Shown here one piece after another: positions 59,801 to 64,000 of a stretch of 64,000 nucleotides of DNA. The first letter of the stretch is position 1, and the number at the start of each line of letters is the position of its first letter. The position numbers were made by a program, and so were the translations under genes. This DNA is from Latrodectus hesperus (lineage: Eukaryota > Arthropoda > Arachnida > Araneae > Theridiidae). The stretch is from the NCBI GenBank assembly GCA_037975125.1, contig JAJQOW010000014.1, positions 24,575,914-24,639,913 on the forward strand. The letters are read 5' to 3'. The notes below the pieces were generated by a model. The model did not search any database, had not been told where the DNA came from, and worked only from the letters and a program-made list of their open reading frames with translations.

Positions 59801-59906
59801 GAAGAGAAAAATTGTACATAGATTTTTGGATATTGCACAGCTGTGCATTGTAAAATAATTAAACACAGCTACCAGTATTTTTAATAATTAAACATAAAAA
59901 TATGAT

Positions 59907-60455
59907 GTGTCATTAATGAATAGAGAAAAAATCCCCACAGTCATCAACGCAAATTATCTGGGCCTTACTATTAATCAACACCTAAATTGGAAACCACATG
60001 TCTTAAACATCATCAACAAAGCCAAAGGAATATTATTTAAACTTAGACCCATTATGGGCTACCATAGCAAAACGAATGTTAAAATGAAAAAACTACTGTA
60101 TACTACTATGATACTCCCCACCCTCACTTATGCCTCTCCTGCCTGGTGTACAATAGATAAAACAACGATGCTCTTACTCAATAGATTCCAAAACAAAACT
60201 CTTCGAAATATGCTTGGAGCCCCCAGATATCTAAAGAACTCAGCCATCAGAAAAGATTTAAAATTGGATACTTTTGTTCAATACTTTGCGAAGAGAAACA
60301 TTAATTTCTTCAACAAAGCTGAGAACTGCTCAGAAGCAAATTTTAATGAACTATTTAATTGTATAAATTCATCTGATGATATCAAACTACGACCAATTGC
60401 AGCGCACTATCTTAGCGATGCCACTATGTCTAGCCTGTCAACAGTAGTTCCATAA
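59907..60455 (+). pseudogene. C-terminal fragment of Jockey G ORF2
   Basis: The frame covers the post-RT part only: NANYLGLTINQHLNWKPHV, LTYASPAWCTIDKTT, RFQNKTLRNMLGAPRYLKNS and LRPIAAHYLSDATMS, ending at 60453-60455. These match the C-terminal third of B ORF2 (YLGLTIDQHLNW, QNKTLRNMLGAPYYLKNS, RPLAAFFSSDA). The first few codons are probably flanking sequence. RT and endonuclease domains are absent, so it is a remnant, though the remaining frame has no stop. Confidence 0.85.
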
Positions 60456-60930
60456 TTCAGTACTCTTGTATATAATTTTATTCTTGTATATTTTATTCTT
60501 GTACATATATTAACCTAGATTCATTCCTTTTACTGTACATATTGCATTTACTTATATTCAGTGCTTACTTATATATTCGGAATTTTCTTACTAATTTCAA
60601 TTATTTGGATTAGCTTTTGCTACATTTGTTATTTAATTATATCTGATAAACTTATTTGAGATTTTCTCATTTGCCCCTGTAATGTTGTTTTTATTTAAAA
60701 ATAACTTTTCAGAATTCGCACTCTCTTTTTCGACCTCCGGCTCAACTGACGCCGACCAATCAGAGACCGTCCGCTTTCCCCGGACCCCTTCCTCCTCTCT
60801 CTACTATCATGACTCCTCCTACTCGCCACTTTTTCCTCTCATTCCACGACATTCTATTCCAGCTGAAAGAGTAAAAGCAGCTCCGCTGCTAAAGGCTCTG
60901 GTTTTACTATTTGATTCTTGATTCTTGAGC
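59915..60930 (+). mobile_element. Jockey element G, 3' fragment (B relative)
   Basis: This is a 5'-truncated element carrying the last part of ORF2 and a 480-bp 3' UTR. The 3' UTR has ctcaactga, CCAATCA (60756-60762) and the two-tier stem-loop (AGAG 60868-60871 with CTCT 60896-60899; AGCAGC 60876-60881 with GCTGCT 60885-60890). It ends in a ttgattc-repeat tail. I could not find a clear target duplication. Confidence 0.8.
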
Positions 60931-61399
60931 TTTAATTGGAGAGATCTGACTGTGTAACGCCAAGGATCATCTTCTTTAAAATAGGGGTTGATCTATTCAA
61001 ATATCTATATGGGTTTAAACGCCCAACTAAGAGAGGTTCCAATTTTTGAAACTTTTATGTTATACGAGAATTCTCTGTACACATTTGCATGATCAGGAAA
61101 TGACGTTTGGTATGGGCTATTATTCCAACAAAGACGATTGCGTGTCCACAAACAGGCGCATCGAATACGAAATAAGGTTATTTCTCCACTTGGAAGTCTG
61201 AGTAAATAACTCTGGAAGAAACATTTACAAAAGTGAAGCGTTACATGATGTTTTACCATTATTCTGATTCATTTTATTTCTTTTTCACTTTATTTAAATT
61301 CACAAACAAAGAACAAGAATAGGAACCAAAAGCTTGTTTCACTTCATATCAGAAAATTCAATGCTTGAAGTAGGAGGCCAGCTCCTGGTTTTCCGAAAA
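60931..61399. other. Noncoding stretch
   Basis: A + strand frame from about 61009 has protein-like composition (VPIFETFMLYENSLYTF) but stops soon and is not recognised. Nothing firm can be said. Confidence 0.3.
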
Positions 61400-62960
61400 C
61401 ATATCTTCCAGTTTCCCAGAAACAAAGTATTCAGCATGTTTCATTTATCCATCACAACCGAGGAATGGGTTTATTTATTTCTAATTTAAGTGATGTATAT
61501 TCAAATGGACAATATTTACTTTGTTAAATGTTAAAAAACAATAGATATAATTGATTATTTTAAAAAGAATTTTTTAAAAATAGTGCCGTATATTATAGAA
61601 TTATATTTTTTTATACCATGTATATTTGTTCGATTGTAAATTTCAAATTGTAACAGTTGCTTGTAGAACAAGCATTATGAAAACTTTTTGAATAAAAAAA
61701 AAATTACCAAATGTATGAAGATTTTTGTGAAATAATGGAAAATATTTTACTTTACATCATTTGATAAGATCTCACAGCATTTTTTTAAAAAATATTATCA
61801 TTTAAGTTAAGTCTTAGTTATAATGTATTTTTAAGGGAGGAAAGAATGTTTTTTTTTTTTTTTAGTGTGAAAGATTATTTCTAATTTAATAAAAATGAGC
61901 TTTAAAACAACATAATTTTAATCAAAACCTCTTTTTTTGGAATAAGACAAATACTTTAGATTCGTGAGGATTATTACATTATGTGTATGAAAATGTCATA
62001 AGTCTGCATAAATTTTAAGATGTTAAATAAATTTATTTTTATTATTATTTAAAATATCGTATAAAGAAATTTAGAAATGACAAAGTTATTAAATTAGGGT
62101 TTCTGAAATGAACTCAAATACATACACATAAAATTTTATTACGTAGTAACAGTTCATGTAAAATAATTACACAAACGATTCAATCTATACAATTATCTTC
62201 ACATATGAGAATTCATATCAAAATAAATATTTTTAAATTCATTTTAGATTGGGTAAAATGTTCAACTTAAGAAGGGAGCTTTCGAAAGGAGGAATTTTTC
62301 CAGTAAATTATATTAGGTATTTCAAAACTCGTAAAATACTACCTGGGTCTTAAATTTTTATTTTTTTAAACATTCAGGTTTTTATTATTTACAGTTTCAT
62401 TTATCAAGTTATTATAAAATAAATTTTGTTTTAATTTTTACAAAGAAATAAAACAAAATTTATTATCATCACCATAATTATAATTGTAAATATCACCAAA
62501 ACTATTTATTTTTCTGTGAAAGTGAGAAAAAATATGCAATAAAATACATTTCAAACAGGAAAAACAATACTGGAATTTAAATATTAAATAAACTTTCATT
62601 GGTCAATGCACAAAGTTACGTCATTGATCATGTGAGTCTTTCGTGTTTCTCAGGTATACAAGGCACCAAGAGTCCACAAAACGGACAGCATCCACAAGCA
62701 GCCCTGTGTACAGGTTTGTTGCTACCTTCAAATTTAGGATGATTTCTGATTTCGCAGTATATAAAAAAAGGTAGCACTAACAATTATTTTCAAAACTAAA
62801 ATCTATACAATTCAAATTCAAAATTTGTGTAAACCTAAAGGCACAATAATACAACGGATTAGAAATAGGTTTAACTGATTATGCTTCCAAATCTAATGCC
62901 CTTCCTATTTACATTGGGAATCCTAAAACTATTGAACCAACAACGCTTTATTCTTATGCT
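61400..62960 (+). repeat. Duplicated noncoding block gamma
   Basis: Segments match 46830-48090 in the same order, for example ggtatacaaggcaccaagag with the 47815 counterpart, and the atgcttccaaatctaatgcc segment with those at 5980 and 48030. Confidence 0.5.
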
Positions 62961-64000
62961 GAAAAACAATATAAAGTCCATGATATTTTTAATGAAATTT
63001 CAAACTTTCGAATTTGATATGGCGAGTTAGTGAAATTTGAGAAAATAAACAAAATCGAAATATGGAAAATCTAAATTAAATTTATTAACATACCTAGAGC
63101 AGAGTTTGCCTAATGTGTGCTGATGGCTTACAGATTTCGGATTTATATATCATTTAAATACAAATTTTATTTAACTTTTATTATTCAACAATCGCTCCTA
63201 ACACATAATGTTATAACACGGAATAAAAGTCCAAAATGAAAATTAACGGAAACTTCCTGCCAGCCTGATTTTTTTCTGGCGCACCATAGAACTGCCGCTC
63301 CAGTAAATTTCATTAATGTTAAAATTAGCTAGTATAAATTTCTGATTGGTTAAACGAACGAACTTCACATCCGCTTTTCGTAATTTGAGTAGCAGTGCGA
63401 CTAATTGTGTATCGGATCTTTTTATTTTGTTTCACTTTAATGTCCTAAGGATTCCTTCTCCTGAAATTCCTGAAAGATACCTTAAATTTTGAAGATTCTA
63501 TTTTCCTTTTAAGAATTGATTTATGTTGAGAATTAGCCTGGAGATTGTCGTTTATAAAAGATTGCTTGTTCTTATCCTCAGTAAAATATTGCCTAAGTCT
63601 ATCAGTGGATAAGGTTGAGTCTTTATTTTTACTCGTACCGTGAATACATTATCAGTCTTTCTTATTAAGCGGTAAGGACCATGAAATTGAGGAGCAGACT
63701 TTGACGACCACAGTCAATTGTCACAAACATGTGTGTACACGTCTGTAAGGCTATATGCACTAAGATGTCACGATGTCCATGTCGTGAAGCTGGAGTAGAT
63801 CACTGAGTAATCATGCAATCAAGCAGTATCTGAAGAAAAGCTAGGGCTTTCCCTGATTCATTATTATATCTTGAAGATCACAAATAGCTACCAGGTAATT
63901 TTAGAACTTTGTTTAGAGAATATTTGCACTTGAAATTGATATGTCTTTAATCGCAATTATCAAACTGAGAAGAATTAACGGGAATAATTTGACCCATCTT
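62961..64000. other. Noncoding stretch
   Basis: No gene, repeat or motif could be supported up to the window end. Confidence 0.4.

Noticed and set aside
61005..61259. 84-codon minus-strand frame, and the protein-like + strand reading of the same place
   Set aside because: Neither frame shows a recognisable motif and both break quickly; not enough to call a gene.

Overview
This window looks like AT-rich (very roughly 70% by eye) noncoding DNA from an animal nuclear genome, almost certainly an arthropod and most likely a spider. The basis is the mix of Jockey-clade non-LTR retrotransposons, Tc1/mariner, piggyBac, Merlin-like and Mutator-like (MULE) remnants and tRNA-derived SINEs; the spider call is inference from family resemblance, not proof. 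I found no intact host gene, no rRNA, no functional tRNA and no CRISPR. The only long intact reading frames belong to Jockey elements.

The centrepiece is a nested stack of Jockey elements from about 10.93 to 29.91 kb. Two almost identical full-length elements (A1, A2) and a third full-length element of another family (B) lie head to tail on the + strand. An 18-bp direct repeat (ataagaaaaagtcaatca, with small variants) sits before A1, between A1 and A2, between A2 and B, and after the true 3' end of B. A2 is interrupted inside ORF1 by the 3' end of another Jockey family (E, 14-bp target duplication). B is interrupted inside its 3' UTR by a minus-strand Jockey element (C, 14-17 bp target duplication), so the real tail of B is at 29.67-29.89 kb. 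A1 carries two intact ORFs (CCHC gag-like ORF1; endonuclease-reverse transcriptase ORF2). A2 has an intact ORF2 but a dead ORF1. B has both ORFs intact. C has an intact ORF2 and a truncated ORF1. An old 5'-truncated relative of A (D, 3.9-5.87 kb, 12-bp target duplication) and a 3' fragment of a B relative (G, 59.9-60.93 kb) lie outside the stack.

Common logic of the Jockey elements: A and B start with an initiator (TCATTC) and a downstream promoter element exactly at +28. ORF1 and ORF2 overlap by a short ATG...TAA stretch. Each 3' UTR ends in a two-tier stem-loop whose sequence differs between families but whose pairing is kept, followed by a short tandem-repeat tail instead of simple poly(A).

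The rest is a graveyard. There is a 1.3-kb terminal-inverted-repeat element (1.9-3.2 kb), a Merlin-like transposase scrap (9.5-9.8 kb), a frameshifted piggyBac transposase (31.9-33.5 kb), a minisatellite (34.5-34.8 kb), and a mariner with matching ends and TA duplications inside a TA/CA microsatellite (39.1-40.4 kb). Further along are two MULE transposase remnants (44.8-45.5 and 56.6-58.5 kb), a decayed Tc1 element (49.7-51.1 kb), a decayed non-LTR ORF2 on the minus strand holding a 74-bp-arm palindrome (51.7-52.7 kb), and several SINEs. Three diverged but colinear blocks (5.9-8.8, 44.1-51.7 and 58.6-63 kb) share many noncoding segments, which implies old segmental duplication or copies of one long composite transposon. 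All comparisons were made by eye.
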